NCBI GenBank assembly: GCA_028277405.1
Contig: JANQGH010000035.1
Coordinates: 1 to 62,748, forward strand
Direction: 5' to 3'
DNA: 62,748 nt
From: Alphaproteobacteria bacterium
Lineage (GTDB): Bacteria; Pseudomonadota; Alphaproteobacteria; DSM-16000; Inquilinaceae
Under the pieces are notes generated by a model that saw nothing but the letters and a program-made list of their open reading frames with translations, had not been told where the DNA came from and made no database searches. This document shows positions 40,421 to 50,408 of this stretch, in pieces; the first letter of the stretch is position 1; each line of letters starts with the position of its first letter. A program made the translations under genes and the position numbers.

Positions 40421-41824
40421 TTACACCTGCACCACTTTACCCGGATTCATACGGTTTTCGGGGTCGAGCGCCAGCTTTATCGCGCGCATGGTCTCAACCG
40501 CATCGCCGTGCTCCGCGGCCAAGAAACGCATCTTGCCGTAGCCGACACCATGTTCACCGGTGCAGGTACCGCCCATTTCGATCGCGCGCAAGACCATCCG
40601 TTCGTGCAGGGCGTCCGCCCGGGCGATTTCCTCGGCGTCATCGGGGTCGACGACGATGCTGAGATGAAAGTTGCCGTCGCCGACATGGCCGACCATTGGG
40701 GCCAACAATCCGCTGTCCGCGATGTCCTGCTTGGTTTCGGTGATGCAATCGGCCAAGCGCGAGATCGGCACGCAGATGTCCGTCGGCATTCCCTTGCCGC
40801 CGGGCCGCAGGGCCAGCCCCGCGTAGTACGCCTCGTGGCGCGCCCGCCAAATCCGGTTCCGCTCCTCCGGGCGATTGGCCCATTGGAAGTCTGCGCCGCC
40901 GAACTCTCGGGCAATCTCGCCGACCGTCTCAGCCTGCTCGGCCACCGAAGTGGGCGAGCCGTGAAACTCGAAAAACAACGTCGGCAGCACGGCGTAGTTC
41001 AGCTTGGAGTATCGGTTCGAGGCGTCCATCTGGACCTCGTCCAAAAGCTCCATGCGGGCGACGGGCACACCGGACTGGATGGTCATGATCACCGTGTTGA
41101 CGGCATCCTCGATGGTCGGGAAGGAGCAGACGGCGGCCGATATCGCCTCCGGTATGCCACTGAGGCGCAGCGTGACCTCGGTAATGATGCCCAACGTTCC
41201 TTCCGAGCCGATGAACAGACGCGTCAGGTCGTAGCCGGCCGCCGACTTGCGGGCGCGGCCGCCAGTGTGAATGACCCGGCCATCGGCCAGGACGACCGTC
41301 AGGCCCAGCACACAATCGCGCATCGTGCCATAGCGCACCGCGTTGGTGCCCGACGCCCGGGTCGCCGCCATGCCGCCGATCGAGGCGTCCGCACCCGGAT
41401 CGATCGGAAAGAACAGGCCGGTCTCGTGCAACTCGTGGTTCAACTGCTTGCGCGTCACACCGCTTTGCACGGTGCAATCGAGATCAGGCACGCTGACGCG
41501 CAGCACCTGGTTCATGCCCGTCAGGTCTATGCAGATCCCGCCGGCAACGGCGGCGACCCCGCCTTCGAGTGATGTGCCGGTACCGAACGGTATGATCGCG
41601 GCGCCGTACTCCGCGCATAGGCGAACGATCGCCGAAACTTCTTCGGTCGATTGGGCGAAGGCCACGGCGTCCGGCGGTTCGGTCGGATGATAACTCTCGT
41701 CGTGACCGTGCTGGTCGAGCACGGAAGGGTTCGTGCTCAGCCGCTCGCCCAAAAGGTCCGTCAAACGCCCGATCAGCTCGGGCGAGACTGGATTGAGATG
41801 CTGTACTGTCGCGGATACCGCCAT
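40421..41824 (-). CDS. FAD-linked D-lactate/2-hydroxyacid dehydrogenase (GlcD/Dld family)
   Basis: A 467-residue flavoprotein (ATG 41824). The PCMH-type FAD domain has PFGTGTSLEGG (79-89), FFPIDPGADASIGGMAATRASG and FIGSEGTLGIITEVTLRL. The C-terminal cap contains VGHVGDGNFHL (metal-binding histidines) and TGEHGVGYGK. Such enzymes oxidise D-lactate or other D-2-hydroxyacids and pass electrons to cytochrome c or quinone. No glcE/glcF are adjacent, arguing for a stand-alone D-lactate dehydrogenase. Confidence 0.92.
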   Translation of the reverse strand: MAVSATVQHLNPVSPELIGRLTDLLGERLSTNPSVLDQHGHDESYHPTEPPDAVAFAQSTEEVSAIVRLCAEYGAAIIPFGTGTSLEGGVAAVAGGICIDLTGMNQVLRVSVPDLDCTVQSGVTRKQLNHELHETGLFFPIDPGADASIGGMAATRASGTNAVRYGTMRDCVLGLTVVLADGRVIHTGGRARKSAAGYDLTRLFIGSEGTLGIITEVTLRLSGIPEAISAAVCSFPTIEDAVNTVIMTIQSGVPVARMELLDEVQMDASNRYSKLNYAVLPTLFFEFHGSPTSVAEQAETVGEIAREFGGADFQWANRPEERNRIWRARHEAYYAGLALRPGGKGMPTDICVPISRLADCITETKQDIADSGLLAPMVGHVGDGNFHLSIVVDPDDAEEIARADALHERMVLRAIEMGGTCTGEHGVGYGKMRFLAAEHGDAVETMRAIKLALDPENRMNPGKVVQV

Positions 41825-42025
41825 GCTGGTGCGCCTCGTAGGTCCGGTCTGGGCCGGAAATCTTGCCAGAAACCTAGTCAAGACCCCCGTGCAGGGCAAT
41901 GCACACCGATGAAATCCTAATTGCTGCCATGTTCACGCCCTGGTGGCATCGTTCGCTGCAATGCAGTAAGACCGGGCCGTCATGACCTGGAACGACATTC
42001 CGACCTTTTTCCAGCGGTTTGAACG

Positions 42026-42784
42026 ATGAGCATTTGGGGCGCCCTGATCGGCGGTGCGGCGGGTTTCGCCATCGGCGGCCCGTTGGGTGCGCTGCTTGGC
42101 GCGGCCGCCGGCCATGCGGTCGAGCGCGCCGGCCAAGAGGCAGGCCTGATCGAGGGCGCCCGCCCGGCGTCGGGGCCTGAGCGCGACAACACCAGGCACA
42201 TCGCCTTCACCATCGGGGTGATTGCGCTGGGCGCCAAGATGGCCAAGGCCGACGGCAGGGTGACACGCGACGAGGTCGACGCGTTCAAGCGCGTGTTCAA
42301 GGTGCCGCCCAGCGAAACCCACAATGTGGCCCGCGTCTTCAACATGGCGCGGCAGGACAGCGCGGGCTATGAGCCCTACGCCCGCCAGATCGCCGGCCTG
42401 TTCAACGACCGGCCGGCCGTCTTGGAAGAGCTGCTGCTGTGCCTGTTCTACATCGCCAAGGCGGACGGCAAGATCCATGCCGACGAGCTGGCTTATCTGA
42501 AGAACGTCGCGACGATCTTCGGCTTCGACGACGCGACCTTCGATCGGATCAGAGCGAGCGAGATCGGCGCCGATCCGGACGATCCGTACACCGCGCTCGG
42601 CGTCACCCGCGACACCGACGATGAGAGCCTGAAAAAGGCCTATCATGAGCTGGTCCGCGAGCATCACCCGGACCGGCTGGTCGCGCAGGGCATGCCGGCG
42701 GAGTTCGTGGAGGTGGCCGACCGGCGGCTGGCCGCGATCAACGCCGCCTACGACCGGATCCGGGCCGAGCGCGGGCTCAAGTAA
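42026..42784 (+). CDS. djlA: DjlA-like TerB-DnaJ co-chaperone
   Basis: A 252-residue protein. A glycine-rich N-terminal hydrophobic segment (WGALIGGAAGFAIGGPLGALLGAAAG), a TerB-like helical domain with acidic residues (MAKADGRVTRDEVDAF; IAKADGKIHADELAYL), and a C-terminal J-domain with the essential HPD (HHPDR near residue 216). It should stimulate DnaK ATPase at the membrane. Its stop lies 10 bases before the Uup-type gene. DjlA naming follows domain order; no other function is implied. Confidence 0.9.
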   Translation: MSIWGALIGGAAGFAIGGPLGALLGAAAGHAVERAGQEAGLIEGARPASGPERDNTRHIAFTIGVIALGAKMAKADGRVTRDEVDAFKRVFKVPPSETHNVARVFNMARQDSAGYEPYARQIAGLFNDRPAVLEELLLCLFYIAKADGKIHADELAYLKNVATIFGFDDATFDRIRASEIGADPDDPYTALGVTRDTDDESLKKAYHELVREHHPDRLVAQGMPAEFVEVADRRLAAINAAYDRIRAERGLK

Positions 42785-42794
42785 GACCCATTCG

Positions 42795-44606
42795 ATGGTC
42801 GGCGAACCACCCCTGTTGGCCGTCCGCCAGGCGGTGCTGGGCTTCGGCCCGCGACCGCTGTTCAGCGGGCTCGACCTGTCGCTGGCGTCCGGCGACAAGG
42901 CCTGTCTGGTCGGCCGCAACGGCGCCGGCAAATCGAGCCTGATGAAGGTGCTTGCGGGTGAGATCGCGCTGGACAAGGGCGAACGCTTTCTGCAGCCCGG
43001 CACCAAGGTTGCGTATCTGGAGCAAGAGCCCGACCTGCGCGGCCATTCGACCGTCGGCGATTTCGTTGCCAGCGGGTTGCCGGCGGATCAGCGCGACGAT
43101 GCCTATCGTGTCGACAGTGCCCTGTCGGACCTGGACCTGGCGCCAGACCGAACGACCAGTCCTCTGTCCGGCGGCGAAGCGCGCCGGGCCGCGTTGGCGC
43201 GTCTGATCGTCGGCGCGCCGGACATCATCCTGCTCGACGAACCGACCAACCATCTGGACTTGAAGGCCATCGGCTGGCTGGAAGGCTACTTGCGCGGCTT
43301 TCGCGGCGCGTTGCTGCTGATCAGCCATGACCGGGCGCTGCTGCGCGCCGTCAGCCAATCGGTGCTGTGGCTTGACCGGGGCATGATCCGCAAACGCGAC
43401 AAAGGCTTCGACGGGTTCGAGGACTGGGCGGAGCGGGTTCGCGCGGAGGAAGCCGAGGCCGCGCACAAGCTTAATCGCAAGATCGCGGCGGAGACGCGCT
43501 GGTCCGTGGAGGGCATCACGGCAAGGCGCAAGCGTAATCAGGGACGGTTACGGGCCCTGGCGGCCATGCGGGCGGAGCGGCGCGCGCGGCCGGCCCCCAC
43601 TGGGACCGCAAAGATCGATGTCGCGGCGGCCGAACGCAGCGGCAAGCTGGTCCTCAACGCCAGGGACCTGGCGAAATCGTTCGGCGCCAACAGGCTGTTT
43701 TCCGGTTTTTCGACCCGACTGCTGCGGGGCGACCGGGTCGGCGTCATCGGCCCGAACGGCGCGGGCAAGACGACGCTGGTTCGCGTGCTGATCGGGCTGG
43801 AGCCGCCGGACGCGGGCGCCGTCACGCTTGGCGCGAATGTCGAGATCGCCTGGTTTGATCAGCGACGCGAGAGCCTCGATCCCGAGGCCACGCTTCAGGA
43901 GAGCCTGATCCCCCATGGCGGCGACATGATCCAGGTCGGCGACCGCCAGCGTCACATTACGAGCTACATCAACGACTTTCTGTTCGAGCCCGGACAACTG
44001 CGCAGCCCGGTGAAGAGCCTGTCGGGCGGCGAACGCAACCGGCTGTTGCTGGCCCGCCTGTTCGCCCGGCCGTCGAACCTTCTGGTGCTGGACGAACCGA
44101 CCAACGATCTGGACATGGAGACGCTGGACCTGCTGGAGGACGTCTTGGGCGCCTACAAGGGCACCTTTGTCCTGATCAGCCACGACCGAGATTTTTTGGA
44201 TCGGCTGGTGACCTCGACCATTGCCCTGGAGGGAGACGGCACGATCGGCGAGTATGTCGGCGGCTATTCGGACTATGCGCGCCAGCGGCCAGCGCAGTCG
44301 CGCCCAGCCGACCGTCACAGGCGACGGGGCACGGCGCAACCGGCGAAGCCCAAGCCCAAATCCGAACCGACCAAGCTCAGCTACAAAGACCAGCGGGCGT
44401 TGACCGAGCTGCCAAAACGGATCGACGCCCTGGACCAAGAAATCGCGACAATCGAGCAAAGCCTGACCGACCTGGACTTGTATCGGCGCGATCCGGAACG
44501 CCACCGGACCCTCAGCACTCGGCTGGAGATTGCCACGGGTGAGAAGTCGGCGGCCGAGGATCAATGGCTTGACTTGGCGGCACGTGCGGAGGCCTTGGCG
44601 CGCTAA
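42795..44606 (+). CDS. uup: ABC-F ATPase, Uup type
   Basis: A 603-residue soluble protein with two ABC domains and no membrane segment. First domain: GRNGAGKSS, LSGGEARRAAL, IILLDEPTNHLD. Second: GPNGAGKTT, LSGGERNRLLL, LVLDEPTNDLD. The inter-domain linker is short, and a C-terminal coiled-coil extension (LTELPKRIDALDQEIATIEQS) follows a basic stretch, both typical of Uup. Uup-type ABC-F proteins act on ribosomes and are linked to precise excision of transposons. ATG 42795 is chosen over an upstream frame extension. Confidence 0.93.
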   Translation: MVGEPPLLAVRQAVLGFGPRPLFSGLDLSLASGDKACLVGRNGAGKSSLMKVLAGEIALDKGERFLQPGTKVAYLEQEPDLRGHSTVGDFVASGLPADQRDDAYRVDSALSDLDLAPDRTTSPLSGGEARRAALARLIVGAPDIILLDEPTNHLDLKAIGWLEGYLRGFRGALLLISHDRALLRAVSQSVLWLDRGMIRKRDKGFDGFEDWAERVRAEEAEAAHKLNRKIAAETRWSVEGITARRKRNQGRLRALAAMRAERRARPAPTGTAKIDVAAAERSGKLVLNARDLAKSFGANRLFSGFSTRLLRGDRVGVIGPNGAGKTTLVRVLIGLEPPDAGAVTLGANVEIAWFDQRRESLDPEATLQESLIPHGGDMIQVGDRQRHITSYINDFLFEPGQLRSPVKSLSGGERNRLLLARLFARPSNLLVLDEPTNDLDMETLDLLEDVLGAYKGTFVLISHDRDFLDRLVTSTIALEGDGTIGEYVGGYSDYARQRPAQSRPADRHRRRGTAQPAKPKPKSEPTKLSYKDQRALTELPKRIDALDQEIATIEQSLTDLDLYRRDPERHRTLSTRLEIATGEKSAAEDQWLDLAARAEALAR

Positions 44607-44656
44607 CCGCAGTCCACTGCACCCCTTGCGCGGGCCCGGGGATCGACCCATAAGAG

Positions 44657-45056
<400 letters not shown>

Positions 45057-45375
45057 GGGCTTCGACCTTGCGACGGTCGATCGAACCCGCTAGTCTCAAC
45101 CAGAACAAAAATGGAACCAACCTGAGCCAATGACTAAACAAAAAGGAGAACTGCCAACGTATCTCTAGTTGATTCGACCGGGTCGCCGAGGAACAACCGT
45201 TAAACGAGCGCCAGAAATTTCCTCGAAGAAACAGGCATTTACCCCGAAATACTGTTTGACGACCCATAAATACCCATGATATCCCATACCATCCCGTCTG
45301 AGACCGGGATCGTCCTTGCGTGGCTGCGCGTGGCCGCCAGGGGCGCAATGGCCTTCGGGCCTAGGCGTCGGGGAT
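45057..45375 (+). other. Gene-free leader region of the dcw cluster
   Basis: This 319-base stretch between rnpB and mraZ is noticeably less GC-rich than its surroundings. It holds the mraZ promoter/operator at 45256-45296. No reading frame longer than a dozen codons with a ribosome site is credible here. Confidence 0.6.
45256..45296 (+). promoter_or_regulatory. Probable mraZ promoter with four MraZ boxes
   Basis: TTGACG (45256-45261) is followed about 16 bases on by GATATC (45278-45283). Overlapping it are CCCA at 45263, 45273 and 45283 and CCCG at 45293, an exact 10-bp period. On the complementary strand this reads TGGGN-N5 direct repeats, the MraZ-binding pattern known from E. coli. Occupancy would block the promoter, giving autorepression of the cluster. 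Confidence 0.6.
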
Positions 45376-45828
45376 ATGATGAGCCGGTTTACGGGCATCC
45401 ATCTGAACAAGGTCGATCGGAAAGGACGGGTCAGCGTGCCCGCGGCCTTCCGCGCGATCCTTGAGAGCCAGGGGGGTGGCCTCTTTTATCTCAAGCGCAA
45501 TGACGCCGATGGGGCGATCGACGGCCTGACGGAGGCGTTCATGGACGATGTCCAGGAACGCATCGACGCGCTGCCCATCAACTCGCCGGAACGCGACGCC
45601 GCCGAGGATGAGTATTTCGCCGACAGTTCCGAGATGCGTTGCGACCCCGACGGCCGCATCATCCTGCCAAAGGTCTTGCTGGAACTGGCCGGGATCGACG
45701 GCCAGGCGATGTTTGTCGGCAAGGGCAGCAGCCGGTTTCAGATCTGGCAGCCGGAGACGTATGAACAGCGTCGGGCCGAACGGGCGGCCAACGGCCAGCC
45801 TAGCATCCTTCACAAGGCCGGCACCTGA
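45376..45828 (+). CDS. mraZ: Transcriptional regulator MraZ
   Basis: A 150-residue AbrB/SpoVT-like regulator (ATG 45376; a second ATG follows immediately). Two swapped-hairpin repeats are visible: [21 protein letters not shown] and [20 protein letters not shown]. MraZ forms a ring and represses its own dcw operon by binding direct repeats upstream, which are present here. The C-terminus [13 protein letters not shown] is ordinary. First gene of the division/cell-wall cluster; its stop overlaps rsmH by one base (TGATG). Confidence 0.95.
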   Translation: MMSRFTGIHLNKVDRKGRVSVPAAFRAILESQGGGLFYLKRNDADGAIDGLTEAFMDDVQERIDALPINSPERDAAEDEYFADSSEMRCDPDGRIILPKVLLELAGIDGQAMFVGKGSSRFQIWQPETYEQRRAERAANGQPSILHKAGT

Positions 45829-46772
45829 TGGCGGCGCAAGCGCATATTCCGGTGCTGCTGGCCGAAACGGTCGCCGCGCTGGCGCCCGGCGACGGCGATA
45901 CGGTGGTCGACGGCACGTTCGGGCGGGGCGGGTATGCGGCCGCCTTGCTGCAAGCGGCACAGTGCCAGGTGATCGGCATCGACCGCGATCCGGAGGCGAT
46001 CGCCCACGGTCGTGCCATGGCCGGGAAATACGACGGCCGCCTGACGTTGGTCGAGGGCCGGTTCGGCGATATGGACCGGTTGGTCGACCGGCTGGTCGAC
46101 GCGGTGGCGCTGGACCTCGGCGTTTCGTCGCCGCAGCTCGACGAGGCCGGGCGTGGCTTTTCGTTCCGCGCCGACGGCCCGTTGGACATGCGTATGGGTA
46201 ATCATGGGTCGACGGCGGCCGACATCGTCAATAACGCCGACGAAAGCGAGCTGACCCGCATTTTGCGGGACTATGGCGAGGAACGGTTTGCCCGCCGCGT
46301 GGCCAAGGCGATCGTCGCGGCGCGAGGCGCGGCGCCGGTCACGACGACCGGCCAGTTGGCCGACATCGTGCGCGGGGCGGTGCCCCGGTCCAAGGACGGT
46401 ATCGACCCGGCCACACGCAGCTTTCAGGGCCTGCGCATCGCGGTGAATGACGAGTTGGGCGAGTTGAGCCGTGGGCTGGCGGCGGCGGAGCGGATTCTGG
46501 CGCCGGGCGGACGTTTGGCGGTCGTCTCGTTCCACAGTTTGGAAGATCGCCAGGTCAAACGGTTCCTCGCGACGCGCAGCAGCATGTCGCGCGCGACGTC
46601 GCGCCACCTGCCGGTGCCGGCCAACGACCTGGCACCGACCTTCCAGCTGATCAACCGCAAGCCGATCGAGCCGGGCGCGGAAGAGCTGGCCGCCAACCCG
46701 CGCGCGCGATCGGCCAAGCTGCGTGCCGCGATCCGGACCGAGGCACCCGCCTGGGACGGCGAGGCCGCATGA
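45828..46772 (+). CDS. rsmH: 16S rRNA (cytosine-1402-N4)-methyltransferase RsmH
   Basis: A 314-residue SAM-dependent enzyme methylating C1402 in the ribosomal decoding centre. Motifs: [16 protein letters not shown] loop [38 protein letters not shown] and DMRMGNHG, and [13 protein letters not shown]. Standard second gene of dcw clusters. It overlaps mraZ by one base and ftsL by four (ATGA), so translation is coupled through the start of the operon. Confidence 0.97.
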   Translation: MAAQAHIPVLLAETVAALAPGDGDTVVDGTFGRGGYAAALLQAAQCQVIGIDRDPEAIAHGRAMAGKYDGRLTLVEGRFGDMDRLVDRLVDAVALDLGVSSPQLDEAGRGFSFRADGPLDMRMGNHGSTAADIVNNADESELTRILRDYGEERFARRVAKAIVAARGAAPVTTTGQLADIVRGAVPRSKDGIDPATRSFQGLRIAVNDELGELSRGLAAAERILAPGGRLAVVSFHSLEDRQVKRFLATRSSMSRATSRHLPVPANDLAPTFQLINRKPIEPGAEELAANPRARSAKLRAAIRTEAPAWDGEAA

Positions 46773-47185
46773 TCCGGGCACACACCATCATCTGGCTGTC
46801 CTTGATCGCCGTCGCCAGCGCGATCGTTTTCCATGTCAGCTATCGCGTTCAGTCCTTGGAAGATGAGCTGAACGCGATGAACCGGTCGATCGAGTTTGAG
46901 CGGGAGTCGATCCGGATTCTGAACGCGGAGTGGGCCTACCTGACGCGGCCCGACCGCCTGCAGGCCCTGGCCGACGCGCATACCGATCTGACGGCACTCA
47001 GGCCCCAACAGATGATCCACAGCGTTCAGGAGATCCCCGAGCCCTTGCCGAACAGCGAGTACCGGGTCGCCGCGCCGCTTGAGTTGGTGGCGCTCGACAT
47101 GCCGATCATTCCGATCCCGCGCCACCGTCCGCTGGAGGCGAGCTTCGGCCCCGGCCTGCCGCTTGAAGAGGGCAGCGCGCCATGA
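46769..47185 (+). CDS. ftsL: Cell division protein FtsL
   Basis: A 138-residue bitopic membrane protein: short cytoplasmic start, one membrane helix ([20 protein letters not shown]), then a periplasmic coiled coil ([20 protein letters not shown]) with [14 protein letters not shown], which is the FtsL family block. It forms the FtsQLB subcomplex that activates FtsWI. The periplasmic tail is rather long and proline-rich. Start and stop overlap neighbours by four bases each. Confidence 0.92.
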   Translation: MIRAHTIIWLSLIAVASAIVFHVSYRVQSLEDELNAMNRSIEFERESIRILNAEWAYLTRPDRLQALADAHTDLTALRPQQMIHSVQEIPEPLPNSEYRVAAPLELVALDMPIIPIPRHRPLEASFGPGLPLEEGSAP

Positions 47186-48951
47186 GCGACGCCCACGCTG
47201 TCAATGCCCTTGACGAGGCCCTTTTCTATGCCGGCGACGACGCGGAGGTCGATCCGGGCGGACGGCTGGTCGCGGACGAACCCTCCAAGATCACCGGCGC
47301 CATCGCCGTGGGTCAGACCAGGCTGCTGGTGACGGCGGCCGTCTTCGCGCTGGCCTTCCTGGTTGTGGCGGCGCGGCTGATCGACGTATCGGTTTTCGAC
47401 GGCGCTGAGGAAAGCCGGCTGCTGGTCGCGAATGCCGCCGTTCTGCCTCATGACGGGGCGCGGGGCGACATTCTGGACCGTAACGGCGCGCTGCTGGCGA
47501 CCACCCTGCCCTCCGCCTCGCTGTTCGCCGACGCAACCCTGGTCCCGGACGCCGATCAGGCCATCGCGTCACTGATGACGGTACTGCCCGACCTTGATGT
47601 CGAACATGCCGAAGAGGTTCTGGCCACCGACCGGCGGTTCGTCTGGCTCTATCGCAACCTGACGCCGTCGCAGCAGTTCGAGGTCAACCGTCTCGGCATC
47701 CCGGGGCTGGGCTTCGAGGAGGAAGACCAGCGCTTCTATCCGGCCGGGCCGCTGGCCGCCCACATTGTCGGGTTCACCGACGTCGACGGCAACGGGTTGG
47801 CGGGCATCGAACGCACCTATGATGACATGCTGGGCGACGAGACGGCGACAGTCGGTGTCTCGATCGACCTGCGGCTGCAAAGCCTGGTGCGCGACGAGCT
47901 GTCGGCCGCGATCGAGCAATTCTCCGCCATCGGCGGTGTCGGCCTGATCATGAACGCCAACACCTCCGAACTGCTGGCCATGGTGTCGATGCCCGATTTC
48001 GACCCCTACGCGCCGGGCGGGCCGGAGGACGAGTCCATGTTCAACCGGGCGACGCTCGGCGCCTATGAAATGGGCTCGACGTTCAAAATCTTTAACACGG
48101 CAATCGCTCTCGACAGCGGTACCGTGACCTTGCGCGACGGGTTCGGCGCCAGCCAGCCGATCCGCATCGGGCGTTTCACCATCAACGATTTTCACGGGCA
48201 GAACCGCTGGCTGACCGTGCCGGAGATTTTTCAGTATTCCTCCAACATCGGCTCGGCGCGCATGGCGATGGCCATGGGGACGGACACCCAGCGCGAATAC
48301 ATGGGCCGCCTGGGCATGCTGACGACGCCGCCGATCGAGCTGGGCGAGGTGACGGCACCGCTGGTGCCCGGCCGTTGGAACGATGTCGAAACCATGACGA
48401 TTTCGTTCGGCCACGGGATCGCCGTCAGCCCGATCCAGCTTGCCGCCGGCGTGGCGTCGGTGGTGAATGGCGGTATCTACCGCCCGCCCAGCCTGGCGCC
48501 CGGCGGCAGCGGCGAGGAACGCCGGATCTTCTCCGAACAGACGTCAGACAGCATGCGGCGGCTTATGAACCTGGTTGTCGAAGGCGGCACCGGGCGGAAT
48601 GCCAACGCCGAGGGCTATCTGGTCGGCGGCAAGACGGGCACGGCTGAGAAACCGGCCGGACGGCGCTATTCGGATGACGCGCTGATTTCATCTTTCATCG
48701 CAGCCTTTCCCATTCACAGCCCCGAATACGTCATCTTCGTCATGCTGGATGAGCCGCATGGAACGGCTGAAACATACGGCTATGCCACCGGCGGTTGGGT
48801 CGCGGCGCCGACCGTGCGCCGGGTCATCGAGCGCATGGCGCCGATGGTCGGCCTGGCGCCGTTCGACCCGACCGATCCGGCGATCGTCGACGCCCTGGCG
48901 CTGACCGACGACGTGTTGGACCGGGGGGTAGTCCCCGCCGAACCGCAATGA
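47182..48951 (+). CDS. ftsI: Septal peptidoglycan transpeptidase FtsI (PBP3)
   Basis: A 589-residue class B penicillin-binding protein. After a cytoplasmic N-terminus and membrane helix (LLVTAAVFALAFLVVAARLI) comes the pedestal (GARGDILDRNGALLAT) and the transpeptidase domain, with nucleophile Ser299 in STFK (299-302), SSN (353-355) and KTG (484-486). It crosslinks septal peptidoglycan with FtsW. The acidic N-terminal extension of about 45 residues is longer than in E. coli. It overlaps ftsL and murE by four bases each. Confidence 0.96.
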   Translation: MSDAHAVNALDEALFYAGDDAEVDPGGRLVADEPSKITGAIAVGQTRLLVTAAVFALAFLVVAARLIDVSVFDGAEESRLLVANAAVLPHDGARGDILDRNGALLATTLPSASLFADATLVPDADQAIASLMTVLPDLDVEHAEEVLATDRRFVWLYRNLTPSQQFEVNRLGIPGLGFEEEDQRFYPAGPLAAHIVGFTDVDGNGLAGIERTYDDMLGDETATVGVSIDLRLQSLVRDELSAAIEQFSAIGGVGLIMNANTSELLAMVSMPDFDPYAPGGPEDESMFNRATLGAYEMGSTFKIFNTAIALDSGTVTLRDGFGASQPIRIGRFTINDFHGQNRWLTVPEIFQYSSNIGSARMAMAMGTDTQREYMGRLGMLTTPPIELGEVTAPLVPGRWNDVETMTISFGHGIAVSPIQLAAGVASVVNGGIYRPPSLAPGGSGEERRIFSEQTSDSMRRLMNLVVEGGTGRNANAEGYLVGGKTGTAEKPAGRRYSDDALISSFIAAFPIHSPEYVIFVMLDEPHGTAETYGYATGGWVAAPTVRRVIERMAPMVGLAPFDPTDPAIVDALALTDDVLDRGVVPAEPQ

Positions 48952-50408
48952 CCAAGATGCTGACCACGCCCCCCCTGCCCGACCACCTGCCAGGCACGCT
49001 GCGCGGACTGACCGCCGACAGCCGCGCCGTCGAACCGGGCTTTCTGTTCGCGGCCCTGCCGGGAACGGTCGCAGACGGGCGAGCTTTCATCGACGAGGCC
49101 GTGGCCAAGGGCGCTGTGGCCATCCTGGCGCCCTCGGGCACCAGCCTGCCAGAGGGCAGCCGGGACGTCACGTTGATCACCGACGAGAACCCTCGCCGTC
49201 GGTTCGCACTGATGGCGTCCGCGTTCTACGGGCGCCAGCCGGATCATATCGCGGCGATCACCGGCACCAACGGCAAGACCTCGACCGCGGATTTCCTGCG
49301 CCAGCTTTGGTCACGCCAGGGTTTGGCCGCCGCCAGCCTTGGCACGCTGGGCGTTAAGTCTCCGGGCCGAGACACCTACGGCGCCCTGACAACGCCAGAC
49401 CCGGTGACATTGCACCGGATCCTTGCAGAGTTAGCGGACTCGGGCGTTGGCCATCTGGCGATGGAAGCCTCCAGCCATGGCCTGTCACAGTATCGACTGG
49501 ACGGCGTCGCCGTCGGTGCAGCCGGCTTTACCAACCTAAGCCGCGATCATCTCGACTATCACAAAACGATGGCGGCCTATCTTGCCGCCAAGGCCCGATT
49601 GTTCAGCGACGTCTTGGCGCCCACGGGCACCGCCGTCGTGAACATCGACGGCGAAGCGGGCCGGTCGATCGCAAAAACGGCCGCCGATGCGGGCCGGCAG
49701 GTAGTGTCATTCGGAAACGACGCCGGCGATCTTCGCTTGGCGGCGCGGACCGTTCTGCCGCACGGCCAAAAGCTGACCCTATCGGTGAACGGCCGAACGG
49801 TGATGCATGAACTGCCGTTGATCGGCGCCTTTCAGGCGATGAACGCGCTTTGCGCGGTCGGTCTGGCCCTGGCGCTTGGCGCAGACGAGGACGCGACGCT
49901 GGCGGGTCTCAATGGCCTGCAAGGTGTGCGCGGACGGCTGGAACAGGCGGCGGTTCTGTCCAACGGTGCGGCGATCTATGTGGACTACGCCCACACGCCG
50001 GATGCGCTGGAAACCGTCCTGACCGCCGTGCGGCCGCATGTGCATGGGCGGCTGATCGCCGTGTTCGGCTGCGGCGGCGACCGCGACCCGGGCAAGCGGC
50101 CCCAAATGGGCGCGGTGGTCCAGCGCCTCGCCGACCTGCCGATCGTCACCGACGACAATCCGCGCACCGAGGATCCGGCGACGATCAGGGCGGCCGTCAT
50201 GGCGGCCTGCCCCGATGGCCGGGAAATCGGCGACCGCGCCGAGGCGATCCGCGCTGGTGTGGAGGCGTTGCGATCCGGAGACATTCTGGTGATCGCCGGC
50301 AAGGGGCACGAGCCGGGTCAGATCGTGGGCACGGAGGTACGCCCCTTCGACGATGTCGAAGCGGCGCGCGAGGCGGTCAAGGGCATCGATGCGGAGACAC
50401 GGCTATGA
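48948..50408 (+). CDS. murE: UDP-MurNAc-L-Ala-D-Glu:meso-diaminopimelate ligase MurE
   Basis: A 486-residue ATP-dependent ligase adding the third stem residue. ATG 48948 overlaps the ftsI stop. P-loop AITGTNGKTSTADFL, MEASSHGLSQYRLDG, and the DDNPRTEDP segment whose DNPR signature selects meso-diaminopimelate rather than lysine. The C-terminal GKGHEPGQI is typical. A Gram-negative-type DAP peptidoglycan is therefore expected. Confidence 0.97.
   Translation: MTKMLTTPPLPDHLPGTLRGLTADSRAVEPGFLFAALPGTVADGRAFIDEAVAKGAVAILAPSGTSLPEGSRDVTLITDENPRRRFALMASAFYGRQPDHIAAITGTNGKTSTADFLRQLWSRQGLAAASLGTLGVKSPGRDTYGALTTPDPVTLHRILAELADSGVGHLAMEASSHGLSQYRLDGVAVGAAGFTNLSRDHLDYHKTMAAYLAAKARLFSDVLAPTGTAVVNIDGEAGRSIAKTAADAGRQVVSFGNDAGDLRLAARTVLPHGQKLTLSVNGRTVMHELPLIGAFQAMNALCAVGLALALGADEDATLAGLNGLQGVRGRLEQAAVLSNGAAIYVDYAHTPDALETVLTAVRPHVHGRLIAVFGCGGDRDPGKRPQMGAVVQRLADLPIVTDDNPRTEDPATIRAAVMAACPDGREIGDRAEAIRAGVEALRSGDILVIAGKGHEPGQIVGTEVRPFDDVEAAREAVKGIDAETRL

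Noticed and set aside
41933..43006. 357-codon open frame antisense to djlA
   Set aside because: The plus strand has a complete TerB-DnaJ protein with HPD motif; the minus frame has no family features.
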